Assembly: GCF_000300995.1 (NCBI RefSeq)
Contig: NZ_AMRJ01000006.1
Coordinates: 62,001-126,000 of the forward strand
Reading direction: 5' to 3'
Source: Alcanivorax hongdengensis A-11-3
Lineage (GTDB): Bacteria; Pseudomonadota; Gammaproteobacteria; Pseudomonadales; Alcanivoracaceae
DNA length: 64,000 bases
Notes under the pieces: model-generated
What the model was told of the DNA's origin: nothing
What the model saw: only the letters and a program-made list of their open reading frames with translations
Databases searched by the model: none
Part shown: one piece after another, positions 1 to 10,374 of the stretch
Numbering within the stretch: the first letter of the stretch is position 1
Layout: every line of letters starts with the position of its first letter
Position numbers and translations under genes: made by a program

Positions 1-218
1 GTGCCCGGCTGGCCGAGGATTATCACACCGAATTGCTGGCGGGGCTGCCCCTGTCACTGGCGATCCGTGAGCAGGCCGATAGCGGTGAACCGCTGGTTCA
101 GGCCCTGCCCGGCAGTGAAGAAGCGGCCCTTTACCGTCAGGCCGCCCGGCGCATGGCCGCCCGGCTTTCCCTGACCGAGGCCGGTCAGCGGGCCTTCCCG
201 AAAATTACCCAACACTAG
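1..218 (+). CDS. apbC: Mrp/ApbC-type iron-sulfur carrier ATPase, C-terminal end (partial)
   Basis: This is the last 71 codons of a gene that starts upstream of the window, read from base 3. The visible tail contains LAGLPLSLAIREQADSGEP and a following ALYRQAARRMAARL stretch, typical of the C-terminal end of Mrp/NBP35-family P-loop ATPases that carry Fe-S clusters. The stop is 71 bases before the dcd start. apbC next to dcd is a common order in Pseudomonas-like gammaproteobacteria and supports the call. The Walker A motif and CXXC cysteines lie outside the window, so the assignment rests on tail and context. Confidence 0.75.
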   Translation, partial: ARLAEDYHTELLAGLPLSLAIREQADSGEPLVQALPGSEEAALYRQAARRMAARLSLTEAGQRAFPKITQH

Positions 219-288
219 GCCGGCTCAGGTAGTATGACTGGCTTGCAACTTGCCGGGGCCGCCCGGAACAGAACATCAAGAGGCTGGT

Positions 289-838
<550 letters not shown>

Positions 839-858
<20 letters not shown>

Positions 859-1597
859 TCTTTTTCGCCTGATCTTCTGCTGCCGCGGCCCGCTCTTCCA
901 GTGTCGGGCCGTGGTAGTCGATCATGATCATTTCCGCTTTCAGGAAAGTACTCTCGATGTGCTTGGCCTTGACTACCATGTAGTCAAGATCCGGTGCCAC
1001 CCAGAACAGGGTACGACGTTTTTTCTTGCTGTCGCCGGTACGGCGGTTTTCCACCACCAGGGTGTCCACCTTGCCCAGTGGGGTATCAATCTTTTCCCGG
1101 TCAATGACTACGAAATGGTGGGTGCGCAGGTCATCGCCATAGGCGCTGGTGACAGTATATTCCTTGTCGCCGGTGGCAAACACGCAGCGCCCCCGCAGCA
1201 GGATGGTCAGTTCATCCAGGGTGTCATCGGCAATGTCCATGCTGGCCGCATCGTCTTCGGATTCATTGTGAACCCGGGGCGGATCCCACTGGAACTGCAT
1301 GTGGTGATAGCGGTGCTGGCCGAAGCCGTCGAACTCATGGACGTAACGGTCGGTGCGCGGCTGACAATCGTTCCAGTAAAAGTAGCTCTCTTCCTTGTTG
1401 GTGAGCAGGAAGGATTTGGCTTTGAGCAGCATGTGGTAGTAGTCGGGTTTACCGGCGGGTTCCAGCACCAGATCTGCCTTGACCGGGGTCGGCAGTTTGT
1501 TCACGTAGATGCGGAATTCGGCGGCAAATGGCGCCAGGGGCTCGCTGTAGGCACTCAGGCTGGACAGCAGCAGGGCAATCAACAGGGCAATGCGCAT
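839..1597 (-). CDS. DUF3108 domain secreted protein (second of a tandem pair)
   Basis: A protein of about 252 residues with a clear signal peptide ([18 protein letters not shown] before EPLAPF), so periplasmic or outer-membrane associated. The body has the DUF3108 pattern: an [10 protein letters not shown] start, a paired YFYWNDC and a late [15 protein letters not shown] strand. An upstream in-frame ATG at 1612 adds five residues, but MRIALL gives a better signal peptide. It follows a paralog (1605-2315) by only 7 bases, and the same operon contains purM and purN. Function of the family is unknown; an envelope role is inference. Confidence 0.75.
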
Positions 1598-1604
1598 AGG
1601 TGGC

Positions 1605-2315
1605 TCAGTCATCCGTGAGAGTCATGGTGTGGGTGCCATCGGCATTTTGCTGGACCAGCTGAACCAGTGCAAAACCTCTCTGCGGGGCAAACCACATATA
1701 CGTCTGGCGGTCGCTATCTGCCTCGCGCTGGCGTTGCACCTTGACGGTCTTGATGCGCGTATCGCCCAGCTCCAGGGTTTCATGGCCCACTACCTGGAAA
1801 CGCTCGGTCTGCAATTTTCGCTCGTCAGCCACCGGTAACGTGATGTCGGTTTTGCCCTGTTGCAGTTCGCATTGCAGAGCCAGTGTCAGTGACAGCTGGT
1901 CCGTGGCGGTTTCGCGCACCGGATAACTGCGATCGGCCTTGCCGCTGCGCTCGCTCACCGCCACGCCGGTTTCCTGATTGATATGCACTTCGGCTTTTTT
2001 GACTCGCCCCAGTCCCTTGCGCATGTAGCCGTAATAACTGGTTTGTGGCGTGCAGCCGTCCCAGCTGAACAGGGCGGTTTCGCGAATTTCGCCGAGCCAG
2101 TTCCTGGCGTGGACCTGCATCTCCCAGAGCCCGTCGCGGACCGGCGACAGGGTGCGTGTGGCGTCGATGGTGAAGGGAATGCCCTGGCTTTTCAGCCGGT
2201 AGTGTTCGGTGAAGGCGGCCACCGGCGAGTCGGCCAGGGCCGGACTGCCGAAGGCCATGCTGATGATCAGCAGGCTAAAGGTGCTGGTAACCCTGTTTCG
2301 GTAAAGGCTTGCCAT
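1605..2315 (-). CDS. DUF3108 domain secreted protein (first of a tandem pair)
   Basis: 236 residues with an N-terminal signal peptide ending near SPALA before DSPVAAF. It shares its plan with the next gene: an FTEHYRL strand, ALFSWDGC in place of YFYWNDC, a lone middle cysteine, and TYMWFAPQRGFALVQLVQ near the end, so the two are tandem paralogs that have diverged. The start lies inside the purN end (41-base overlap) with GGGAG about 10 bases upstream, which points to translational coupling with purN. No known activity. Confidence 0.75.
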   Translation of the reverse strand: MASLYRNRVTSTFSLLIISMAFGSPALADSPVAAFTEHYRLKSQGIPFTIDATRTLSPVRDGLWEMQVHARNWLGEIRETALFSWDGCTPQTSYYGYMRKGLGRVKKAEVHINQETGVAVSERSGKADRSYPVRETATDQLSLTLALQCELQQGKTDITLPVADERKLQTERFQVVGHETLELGDTRIKTVKVQRQREADSDRQTYMWFAPQRGFALVQLVQQNADGTHTMTLTDD

Positions 2316-2916
2316 CCAGTAACACTCCCTCGTCGGTCAGGCTGAGTCGTTGTTGTGCTCGCCATTGCAGTACCAGCGGATAGAGCTGGTGTTCGCATTG
2401 TTGTACCCGATTGGACAGGGTTTGCGCCGTATCGTTCGCGGTCACCGCGATGGGCGCCTGGGCGATCAGTGGCCCGCCATCCAGTTCCTCGGTGACGAAG
2501 TGAATGGAGCAGCCATGCTCCGTGTCGCCGTCTTCCAGTGCCCGCTGATGGGTATGCAGGCCACGGTGGCGGGGCAACAGGGAGGGGTGAATGTTGAGCA
2601 GTCGGCCGGCGTAATGACGCACAAACAGCGGCGAGAGAATCCGCATGAAGCCGGCCAGAACCACGGTATCCGGACGATAGGGATCAATGGCGTCGATCAT
2701 GGCCTGGTCAAAGGCCTCGCGACTGTCGAACTGGCGGTGATCCAGGGTCACGGTATCAATGCCGGCCTGGTGGGCACGGTCCAGCCCGCCCACATCCGGG
2801 CGGTTGGACAGTACCAGTACCGTTTCGGCATCCAGCTGCCCGGCTTGGCAGGCATCAATAATGGCTTGCAGATTGGTGCCGGACCCGCTGATCAGCACCA
2901 CCAGACGGTGGCTCAC
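2275..2916 (-). CDS. purN: Phosphoribosylglycinamide formyltransferase 1
   Basis: 213 residues. It transfers a formyl group from 10-formyl-THF to GAR in purine synthesis. It shows the N-terminal [17 protein letters not shown] phosphate loop, [12 protein letters not shown], the catalytic NIHPSLLP asparagine-histidine pair and the [11 protein letters not shown] aspartate. The start codon is GTG and overlaps the purM stop in a GTGA arrangement, so the two pathway enzymes are translationally coupled. The C-terminal tail (residues about 190-213) runs over the start of the DUF3108 gene. Confidence 0.96.
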   Translation of the reverse strand: MSHRLVVLISGSGTNLQAIIDACQAGQLDAETVLVLSNRPDVGGLDRAHQAGIDTVTLDHRQFDSREAFDQAMIDAIDPYRPDTVVLAGFMRILSPLFVRHYAGRLLNIHPSLLPRHRGLHTHQRALEDGDTEHGCSIHFVTEELDGGPLIAQAPIAVTANDTAQTLSNRVQQCEHQLYPLVLQWRAQQRLSLTDEGVLLDGKPLPKQGYQHL

Positions 2917-3956
2917 TCCGCCAGACCCTCCAGTACCACGTCCGGCTCGCCGTCACCGGCCTGGATGTCGCCGATCACGAATGGCTTCTCGCCTTCCGCT
3001 TCCAGCAGGGCAATGGCCTGGTCCACCTGTTCGGCGGGAACGGCGATTACCATCCCCACACCGCAGTTGAAGGTGCGGTACATTTCGAAGGCGGGCACCT
3101 GGCCTTCCTTCTGCAGCCACTGGAACACCGGCGGGAAATCCCAGCTGCGGGTGTCGATCACGGCCCGGGTATTGTCCGGCAGGACCCGCGGCAGGTTTTC
3201 CGGCAGGCCGCCGCCGGTGATGTGGGCCAGGGCGTGGACCGGTAGCTGCTCGATCAGCTTGAGCAGCGGCTTCACGTAGATGCGGGTGGGTTCCAGCAGG
3301 TGCTCGATCAGGGGCTTGCCGTCCAGTTCCACATCACTGTCGGCCTGCGCCATGATGCGGCGGATCAGGGAATAGCCGTTGGAGTGGGGGCCGGAGGCTG
3401 CCAGCGCGATCAGCTTGTCACCAACCTGGACGCGGCTGCCGTCCAGCACGCCGTCCTTTTCCACCACGCCGACGCAGAAGCCGGCCAGGTCATAGTCTTC
3501 GCCTTCGTACATGCCGGGCATTTCCGCGGTTTCCCCGCCGATCAGGGCGCAGCCGGCCAGCTCGCAGCCTTCACCGATGCCGGTGACCACACTGGCGGCG
3601 GTGTCCACATCCAGCTTGCCGGTGGCGTAGTAGTCGAGGAAGAACAGCGGTTCGGCCCCGCCGACCACCAGATCGTTGACGCACATGGCCACCAGGTCGA
3701 TACCGACCTTGTCGTGGCGGTTATGGTCGATGGCCAGACGCAGCTTGGTGCCCACCCCGTCAGTACCGGCTACCAGTACCGGCTGTTTGTAGCGGGCGGG
3801 CAGCTCGCACAGGGCGCCGAAGCCGCCCAGACCGCCCAGCACTTCCGGGCGTCGGGTCCGCTTGGCGACGGGGGCAATGCGCTTTACCAGCTCGTTGCCG
3901 GCATCAATGTCGACACCGGCGTCACGGTAGGTCAGTGGCCGTTTCTGATCGGTCAT
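2913..3956 (-). CDS. purM: Phosphoribosylformylglycinamidine cyclo-ligase (AIR synthetase)
   Basis: 347 residues catalysing ATP-dependent closure of FGAM to AIR, the fifth step of purine synthesis. Typical blocks are [66 protein letters not shown] and [13 protein letters not shown] chose [14 protein letters not shown] (ATG ending at 3956) rather than the 21-residue upstream extension, which is not family-like and lies on the promoter. A good promoter sits just upstream, and it heads the operon purM-purN-DUF3108-DUF3108. Confidence 0.97.
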   Translation of the reverse strand: MTDQKRPLTYRDAGVDIDAGNELVKRIAPVAKRTRRPEVLGGLGGFGALCELPARYKQPVLVAGTDGVGTKLRLAIDHNRHDKVGIDLVAMCVNDLVVGGAEPLFFLDYYATGKLDVDTAASVVTGIGEGCELAGCALIGGETAEMPGMYEGEDYDLAGFCVGVVEKDGVLDGSRVQVGDKLIALAASGPHSNGYSLIRRIMAQADSDVELDGKPLIEHLLEPTRIYVKPLLKLIEQLPVHALAHITGGGLPENLPRVLPDNTRAVIDTRSWDFPPVFQWLQKEGQVPAFEMYRTFNCGVGMVIAVPAEQVDQAIALLEAEGEKPFVIGDIQAGDGEPDVVLEGLAE

Positions 3957-3984
3957 GGTGGGCTCCGGATAAGAGAAGGCGCGT

Positions 3985-4013
3985 ATTCTAGCAATCGCCC
4001 TGCGCGCTGGAAA
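3985..4013 (-). promoter_or_regulatory. Sigma70-like promoter for purM
   Basis: On the minus strand, -35 TTTCCA (4013-4008) and -10 TAGAAT (3990-3985) are separated by exactly 17 bases, with TGC just before the -10 (extended -10). Initiation near 3978 would leave a leader of about 22 bases. I saw no clear PurR-type operator. Confidence 0.55.
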
Positions 4014-4037
4014 CTGCATGGAGCGAATGAACCGGGG

Positions 4038-4067
4038 TTATTCAGGGTGGTCGCAATAGGTGATAAT
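4038..4067 (+). promoter_or_regulatory. Possible promoter for DUF2066-hda
   Basis: TTATTC at 4038-4043 and GATAAT at 4062-4067 with 18 bases between, facing the DUF2066 gene and lying 36 bases before its ATG. The -35 match is weak, the -10 is good. It diverges from the purM promoter. Confidence 0.35.
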
Positions 4068-4102
4068 GTTGCGCCTTCAATTCTGGCCGGGATTTGGAAC
4101 AC

Positions 4103-5185
4103 ATGTATCGTTGGTTGTTGGTGGGACTTTTGATGTGGCTGGCGCTGCCGGCCGGGGCGGATTCTCTGGACAGTGTCGAGTTGCCGGTGGCGGACAGCAG
4201 CCAGTCGGCGCTTCAGGACGCGCTCAGGGAAGGGCTGGATACGCTGATTGTGCGTATCACCGGCCAGAGCGCCATTGATGGCCTGCCGGGGGTGGATGAA
4301 GCCCGTGAAGACCCGTCCCGCTGGGTGAGCAGCTATCATTATGAAAGCAGTGACCGGCTGGCGGCCCGTTATGATCTGGGTGGGCTGACCCGCTTTCTGG
4401 AAGTCCGGGGCGCGCCGATCTGGAGCATGCCGCGCCCGGCATCGGTGATCTGGCTGGTGGATCAGGGCAGTGGGCAGGGGCAACTGGTGACCCGTGACGG
4501 CCCGGATTTTGCCGCCCTGCAGGGGGCGGCCCGGCGCCGCGGCCTGCCGCTGGTCTACCCGAGCTGGGATGAGCAGGATCAACAGTCCCTGGCGCTGGCG
4601 GATATCCGCGGCCGTTTTGATGACCGTATTGCCGACGCCTCCCGTCGTTACCAGGCTGATCTGACCGTGGCCGCAGTGCTCTATCCGGGTAGCCAGGTGC
4701 GCGCCCGCTGGCGGGTGCTGCAGGGCGACCACAGCCTGGAGCAGGGGCAATCCCGGGGCGCTGACACTGATCAGGCGATCGCCGCCATGGTCGATGACAT
4801 CAGCAATGCGCTGGCCAAACGCTATAGCGTACGTACTGGCAGTCGCGAAGATCGCAGTGAGCTGCGGGTTCAGCATGTGGCCAGCCTGGCCGCCTGGCAG
4901 ACCCTGCAGAACTACCTGGAGGACATGACCGGCATGCGTCAGGTGCAGCTCTATCAGGTGGATGGCCAGCAATATACTTTCCGACTGGATTATGCTGCCA
5001 GTGACAGCCAGCTGCGCCGGCAACTGGACCTGTTGCCGCAGATTCGCGCCTGCCAGGCGCCGGCCGCTGAGCCGGCTCAAGCCCCGTCCGCACCGGCCGA
5101 TAGCAATGGCGCCAGCTCTCAGGAACAGGCCCCGGCCACCGCCGCCCAGGCGGCCCCCCCGTTGTCCTACTGCTGGCAATCCTGA
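4103..5185 (+). CDS. DUF2066 domain secreted protein
   Basis: 360 residues. MYRWLLVGLLMWLALPAGA is a signal peptide, so it is exported. The body has the DUF2066 features ALREGLDTLIVRITGQ and a SYHYE...LRVRF-like strand, followed in the last 50 residues by an Ala/Pro/Gln-rich tail. ATG 4103 is preferred to the TTG at 4094. Its stop overlaps the hda ATG by one base (TGATG), so the two are coupled. Pairing of DUF2066 with hda is seen in Pseudomonas-like genomes; its role is unknown. Confidence 0.8.
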   Translation: MYRWLLVGLLMWLALPAGADSLDSVELPVADSSQSALQDALREGLDTLIVRITGQSAIDGLPGVDEAREDPSRWVSSYHYESSDRLAARYDLGGLTRFLEVRGAPIWSMPRPASVIWLVDQGSGQGQLVTRDGPDFAALQGAARRRGLPLVYPSWDEQDQQSLALADIRGRFDDRIADASRRYQADLTVAAVLYPGSQVRARWRVLQGDHSLEQGQSRGADTDQAIAAMVDDISNALAKRYSVRTGSREDRSELRVQHVASLAAWQTLQNYLEDMTGMRQVQLYQVDGQQYTFRLDYAASDSQLRRQLDLLPQIRACQAPAAEPAQAPSAPADSNGASSQEQAPATAAQAAPPLSYCWQS

Positions 5186-5874
5186 TGCCCTCACAGCTTC
5201 CCCTGGCCCTGCAGCTTAGAGAAGGGCACGAACTGGGTAACTTTCTGGCCGGCGGCAACGGTGCCGCCCTGGCCGGTGTCCGCGAAGTGGTGGCCGGCGA
5301 TGATCGTCAGGCCTTTATCTGGGGGGCGGCCGGAGAGGGCAAGAGCCACTTGCTGGAAGGCGCTGTCCGCGAAGCCCAGCAGCGGGGCGAGGATGCCTGC
5401 CTGCTGCCCGCCGAGGAAATCAAGCCGCTGGTCCCCGCCGTGCTGGAATCCATGGAACAGTTCGATCTGTTGGCGCTGGACGACTGCCAGCTGTTCGCCG
5501 GGGATGCGGGCTGGGAGGAGGCCCTGTTCCATCTCTATAACCGCCTGATGGCCAGGGGCGGGCGCCTGCTGGTCAGTGCCGATGCCTCTCCGGGGGCGCT
5601 GGGCCTGTTGTTGCCGGACCTGGCTACCCGCCTGGCCGCCGGGCCGGTCTACCGCTTGCAGCCGCTGGACGAACAGGCCCTGCAGGCCCTGCTGATGGAC
5701 CGTGCCAGAGCCCGCGGCCTGCGGTTGGAGAAAGAGGTGGCGCACTACATTATTTTGCGTAGCGAGCGCTCCGCCGGCGCCCTGGTGCAGCTGCTGGAGC
5801 AGCTCGACCGCCTGGCCATGGCCCAGCAACGCTCACTGACAATACCCTTTGTCAAGGATGCCCTTGGATGGTAA
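5185..5874 (+). CDS. hda: DnaA regulatory inactivator Hda
   Basis: 229 residues, a DnaA-like AAA+ protein that with the sliding clamp promotes hydrolysis of DnaA-bound ATP after initiation. The N-terminal QLPLALQL is the clamp-binding motif of Hda. GAAGEGKSHLL is the Walker A loop and LLALDDCQ the Walker B. It lacks the C-terminal DNA-binding domain of DnaA, and its length matches Hda (about 230). The ATG shares a base with the preceding stop. Confidence 0.93.
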   Translation: MPSQLPLALQLREGHELGNFLAGGNGAALAGVREVVAGDDRQAFIWGAAGEGKSHLLEGAVREAQQRGEDACLLPAEEIKPLVPAVLESMEQFDLLALDDCQLFAGDAGWEEALFHLYNRLMARGGRLLVSADASPGALGLLLPDLATRLAAGPVYRLQPLDEQALQALLMDRARARGLRLEKEVAHYIILRSERSAGALVQLLEQLDRLAMAQQRSLTIPFVKDALGW

Positions 5875-6009
5875 AAAGGGGCGCTTACAATTAGTAAACA
5901 GTTATATACGGGACTTGGCGCTATGATTTCCCGTTGATTACAATTGCTTACGTACCAGTACAAACCAATTAGAACAATAACGTCAGGCTTCGCCCTGCAG
6001 GAGAACAAC

Positions 6010-9000
6010 ATGCGCTACCCCGGGCTACGGCTGTGCCTTGCAGGCTGCGCCTTTCTTTTTGCGGCTACTTCCCACGCGACTACCTATGACATCGATACCA
6101 CTTCTGATGTGGCCATTCCCGAGCCCGTTCGTGAAGGTTCCGGTGAGGATATGGTCTATGGGGTGCATCCGGCGACCGAGGATGGCAAGTGCTCGTTGCG
6201 CGAAGCGCTCTATGCCATTGCCTATCAGACGATCGTGGATGGTTGTGAGGCCGGTACCGGCAGCGATGTCATCAAGCTCCAGGAAGACAAGGTCTATACG
6301 CTGACTGAAGGTCAGTTGCCCGTGGGCGGTGGCAAGAAGGTCAAGTTTGATGTGGATAATTCCGGCGAGGAGCCGGTCAAGACACCCGTTTCGGACCCGG
6401 CAAACGACACCGCGATTTCCCCCATTGTCACCATCCAGCTGGCGCTGGACTCTTTTGAAGAAGCGGATGACAAGGTCAAGCCGCAGATCAGTGCCGCGGG
6501 CAATTCCCGCCTGATCCTGCTTAACGATGGCGCGACCCTGACGCTGACCAACCTGACGCTCACGGACGGAAATGCGGCCAGCGAAATGGCCAATAATGGT
6601 GGGCTGATCCATGCCAGCAGTACCTTGACCCTGGGCGAGGGCACCGAATTACAGAATGGCACCGCCGCCAATGGTGGGGCGATTTACATGGATGCCGGCT
6701 CAGCTCTGACCTTTACCAGTGGCAGCCGCTTTGACAATAACACCGCCTCCGGCAATGGTTCGGTGATTGCCACCTCGGATACCTTTGACGGTGCCATTAT
6801 CGGTTACCAGTTTTACATGGCCGGCAATATGGCCAGTGCCACTGGTGGCACGGTCTATCTGGATGGCGAGCCTGACACCGATGTTTATCTGGGTATGACC
6901 AATGGCACCATCACCGGCAACGACGGTGGTGTGATCAAGGTCGTGGCAGCCCATCACTACACGGCCTTCCAGAACATGACCATTGCCTTCAACGGCGGCG
7001 TGGCACTGGATATTCCCGCCAGTGTCTTTGACGATCCGGCCGACGAGGAAACCACCGACCAGATTTTGCACACGGCCCTGATCGGTAACGACAGCGCCTG
7101 TGCGGGTTCCGCGCTGGATGATTCCACCGCAGATGACACCGATGCCCGTCTGCTTTATACCATCACCGATGACAGCAACTGCCCGCAGCCCCAGGAAGGG
7201 GTGCCGGTGACCGACCAGCCCAACATGGCGCAGTCGGATGTGCTGACCGGTGCTGATAATGATGGCAATCGCCTTGTCTGTGACCCGTCGGCGAGTGGCA
7301 TCGGCGCCTGCAAGCCGTTGCCGGCGGAGAGTCTGGGCGGACCTTTCCCCGGTTTCCTGCCCACCCCGGATACCCAGATCAGCGGTTATGACCCGATGGA
7401 TCCGGCGGCCACGGCCAGCCTGTTCAACCGTGCCAGCCCGCAAAACGTGACCTCGGATCTGTGTGCGGATGATGACATGCGCGGCCAGCCTCGCGGTGGC
7501 GCCGGCGGGCGCTGTGATGTGGGTGCGGTGGAGTTTCTGCGGGGTCTGGCCCAGGCCGATGAAATCGAAATGATCTCCGGCACCACCTCGGTGGGCGATG
7601 TGCTGGACAATGACCGCAATGATGCCGAGGTCGACTGCTCCCTGGTGCCCAGCGGCAAGCCCTGCCTGAATATTTTCGTGGCGCCGGCCAAGGGCTCGGC
7701 CATACCGGTTTATCGCTGCAAGAACCCCTCCGGGGAGACAGTGACTGCGGTGTCCGTGCAGGTACCTACCTGCCCGGATCCGAATGACCGTATTTATCCC
7801 TATATTCAGTACACGCCGGCCAGCAGCTTCCACGGGGTGGATACCCTGCGTTATGAGGTGGCCCGCGAAGCCTTTATCGGCGGCGCGGATGCGGATCAGG
7901 ACCAGAACGCCCTGACCAATTTCGTGGCGGACCCGGCCTCCGGGCTTACCGATTCCGACAGTATCGGCGGTGGCCCCATGGCGCCACTGGCGCTGCTGGG
8001 GATGTTACTGGCCGGTCTCTGGCGTCGCCACCGGTTGGGGGTGTCGTCGCTGCTGTTGCTGGCATCGGTCTCTGCGACGGCTGCCGATATCAAAGTGGAT
8101 TCACTCACTGATACCAATCCGCCGGTGACCAATGACGGCGTGTGTTCCCTCCGAGAGGCAGTCAACAATGCCGCTGGCGCCAATCCCAGCCCGGATTGCG
8201 AGTTTGGTGACAAGGGCAGCGACCAGATTATCCTGCCGGCCGGGGATATCCAGCTGGTGGCATCACTGCAGGTGTCCGGTGGCGGTGTGACTTTTGTCGG
8301 CAAGGGGGCCAGGGATGACGATAGCAGCGATGACGATGACACCCTGACCCGCCTGCTCGGCGATGGCAGCTTCCGTCTGGTGACTGTCACGGCACCGGTC
8401 AGCAGCGGCTATCCCGGCGTGACCTTCCGGTACCTGAGCCTGGAGAATGGACATGCGGCGGGCAGCGGTGATGACGGCCTGGGGGGCGTGATTCTCACCG
8501 GCGGCTCGGTGTCGTTTGACCGCGTGGTACTGCGCAACAATCAGGCGGATGTTTCCGGCGGGGTTGCCTATATTCTCTCCAACGCGGGTAATGACAAGGA
8601 CATCAGTTTTGATCGCACCTATGCCACCGGCAACAGCGCCGGAGAAGACGGCGGGGTGCTTTCCACCGTGACCCAGAATGCGGAGCGGGTGGATCTGAGC
8701 ATCACCAACAGCACCTTCGAGTCCAACAGTGCGGTCGACCGCGGCGGGGTACTGGACCCGAACCTGGTCAAGGGCGCCACGGCGCTGGTTTCCAATAGCA
8801 CCTTCTTCAACAACAGTGCACCCAATGGCTCGGCACTGGATCTGGATGGCCTGGCCATCAATACCTATCTGTTGAACCTGACCCTGGTGTCCAACACCGG
8901 CGGCAATGGCCTGGAGCTGGGTGACAGCAGTGCCAAGGTAACGTTGTCCAACAGCATTATCGTGGATAGCGGGGCGGCCTGCAGCAGTGGCTCGGGCGCG

Positions 9001-10374
9001 CTGTCCACCAGTGTTTTCAACCTGTTTTCCGCAGCAGAGTGTGCCGTCACCAGCGAGGGCACCAGCAGTGACAATACCGCCAACAGCGCAGATGCCTCCC
9101 TCTTTACCGCCACCTTGCAGGGTGAACAGGACGGTGCCAGCAGTTATCTGCCCCCCTATTTGCCGGTCGCTGATCCCGCCGCCGAGCTAAGCGCTGCCAC
9201 GCCGCTGGTCGTGAATGCCGGCAGTGATGAAGACCTGGCCTCCGGCACCTCTTCACCCACTCATTGCCGCAGTACCGACCTGCGTGGCGTGGCAAGAAAC
9301 TCCGGTGACCGTTGTGACCGTGGTGCCTACGAGTACCAGCAGATTACCGCCGGGGATGATGAGGGGGATAACAGCGGTACGCCGGACCGTCGGGTGCTGA
9401 TTGATATCTTTGACAATGACCTGCCCAGTGACGGTGCGGAGATCCAGTTGGTGGATACCAACGTGGATCCGGCGGATTTCCTGTCCGGTCGCCTGGCTTT
9501 TGAAAACGCCGAGGCGCAGGTTATTGCCGGTGAGACCGAAGTGGTGGGTACAGGAGAAACCTTTACCCAGGACCCGGATATCCCGTCGCGCTATACCCTC
9601 AGTAATGGTGCCATGGTGGATCTGGTATGGCGCTACTACAACGAAAGTGTGGATGGCTACGATGTGCGTTGTGGCCAGCCGCTGCCCCAGGCTTTCATTG
9701 ACGCCAACGACGATGACTACAGTGACGGGGATGTGGCCAAGGACTGTGTGCTGCTCTACACGCCGGCGGACAATGGCAAGATTGCCAATGCTTCCGACCC
9801 CAGCAAGGACAATGTCTGCCTGGTCAATGATGATACTGTCGACCAGGACGAGATCGGCAATCAGCCGAACCTCTATCTGCTCTATCAGTTCACCGATAAT
9901 GCCAGCCCGGCGCAGACCTCCGACCAGGCTTCGGTGACCATGACGCTGAGCAACAAGGCGCCCAAGATCACCGGGCAGACCGTGGTCAATCAGCCGGGCC
10001 AGAAGGTGGTGTTCACTGTCAAGGCCACGGATCCGGACGGCGATGACAGCAGCATTAACTGGAATACCCTGCGCGTGAAGGATGAGCCCAGTTTCTCCAA
10101 GCGCAACCCGAATACCCACCAGGCAGAAGGGGTTGGTGTAATTGTCGATACGGTTAAGCATCAGGTAACTTATATTCCTGACAGCAATTTCCAGACCTTC
10201 AAGGACACCTTCACCATGGTGGTGGATGATAACTGTGGAGGGACGTCAAAAACCGCCACCTTTACCATCACCTACCCCCATGATGACGCCTCCGCCGGCT
10301 CCGGCAGTTTTGGCGCCATGATGCTGGGTATCTTGCTGCTGTTGTTCCGTCGCCGTCGGTTCAGCGGGCTCTGA
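6010..10374 (+). CDS. Giant CSLREA / choice-of-anchor surface protein, apparent fusion of two GlyGly-CTERM proteins
   Basis: 1454 residues in one open frame. The start at 6010 has AGGAG upstream and gives the signal peptide MRYPGLRLCLAGCAFLFAA. Half 1: CSLREA at residues 61-66, Asn/Gly/Thr-rich beta-helix repeats, a DMRGQPRGGAGGRCDVGAVEF motif (choice-of-anchor Q style), then GGGP (653-656), a hydrophobic stretch and RRHR (672-675), a GlyGly-CTERM-like tail. Immediately after comes a second signal-peptide-like stretch ending SATAA (about 692), a second CSLREA (712-717), beta-helix, TDLRGVARNSGDRCDRGAYEY, an Ig-like segment (ITGQTVVNQPGQKVVF) and a final tail ending in FRRRRFSGL. GlyGly-CTERM proteins are processed by rhombosortase and exported by type II secretion. 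No stop codon separates the halves. Confidence 0.85.
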   Translation: MRYPGLRLCLAGCAFLFAATSHATTYDIDTTSDVAIPEPVREGSGEDMVYGVHPATEDGKCSLREALYAIAYQTIVDGCEAGTGSDVIKLQEDKVYTLTEGQLPVGGGKKVKFDVDNSGEEPVKTPVSDPANDTAISPIVTIQLALDSFEEADDKVKPQISAAGNSRLILLNDGATLTLTNLTLTDGNAASEMANNGGLIHASSTLTLGEGTELQNGTAANGGAIYMDAGSALTFTSGSRFDNNTASGNGSVIATSDTFDGAIIGYQFYMAGNMASATGGTVYLDGEPDTDVYLGMTNGTITGNDGGVIKVVAAHHYTAFQNMTIAFNGGVALDIPASVFDDPADEETTDQILHTALIGNDSACAGSALDDSTADDTDARLLYTITDDSNCPQPQEGVPVTDQPNMAQSDVLTGADNDGNRLVCDPSASGIGACKPLPAESLGGPFPGFLPTPDTQISGYDPMDPAATASLFNRASPQNVTSDLCADDDMRGQPRGGAGGRCDVGAVEFLRGLAQADEIEMISGTTSVGDVLDNDRNDAEVDCSLVPSGKPCLNIFVAPAKGSAIPVYRCKNPSGETVTAVSVQVPTCPDPNDRIYPYIQYTPASSFHGVDTLRYEVAREAFIGGADADQDQNALTNFVADPASGLTDSDSIGGGPMAPLALLGMLLAGLWRRHRLGVSSLLLLASVSATAADIKVDSLTDTNPPVTNDGVCSLREAVNNAAGANPSPDCEFGDKGSDQIILPAGDIQLVASLQVSGGGVTFVGKGARDDDSSDDDDTLTRLLGDGSFRLVTVTAPVSSGYPGVTFRYLSLENGHAAGSGDDGLGGVILTGGSVSFDRVVLRNNQADVSGGVAYILSNAGNDKDISFDRTYATGNSAGEDGGVLSTVTQNAERVDLSITNSTFESNSAVDRGGVLDPNLVKGATALVSNSTFFNNSAPNGSALDLDGLAINTYLLNLTLVSNTGGNGLELGDSSAKVTLSNSIIVDSGAACSSGSGALSTSVFNLFSAAECAVTSEGTSSDNTANSADASLFTATLQGEQDGASSYLPPYLPVADPAAELSAATPLVVNAGSDEDLASGTSSPTHCRSTDLRGVARNSGDRCDRGAYEYQQITAGDDEGDNSGTPDRRVLIDIFDNDLPSDGAEIQLVDTNVDPADFLSGRLAFENAEAQVIAGETEVVGTGETFTQDPDIPSRYTLSNGAMVDLVWRYYNESVDGYDVRCGQPLPQAFIDANDDDYSDGDVAKDCVLLYTPADNGKIANASDPSKDNVCLVNDDTVDQDEIGNQPNLYLLYQFTDNASPAQTSDQASVTMTLSNKAPKITGQTVVNQPGQKVVFTVKATDPDGDDSSINWNTLRVKDEPSFSKRNPNTHQAEGVGVIVDTVKHQVTYIPDSNFQTFKDTFTMVVDDNCGGTSKTATFTITYPHDDASAGSGSFGAMMLGILLLLFRRRRFSGL

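Noticed and set aside
3953..5194. Minus-strand open frame (413 codons) opposite DUF2066
   Set aside because: The DUF2066 protein has a signal peptide and couples to hda; the antisense frame has no features and would erase the purM promoter.
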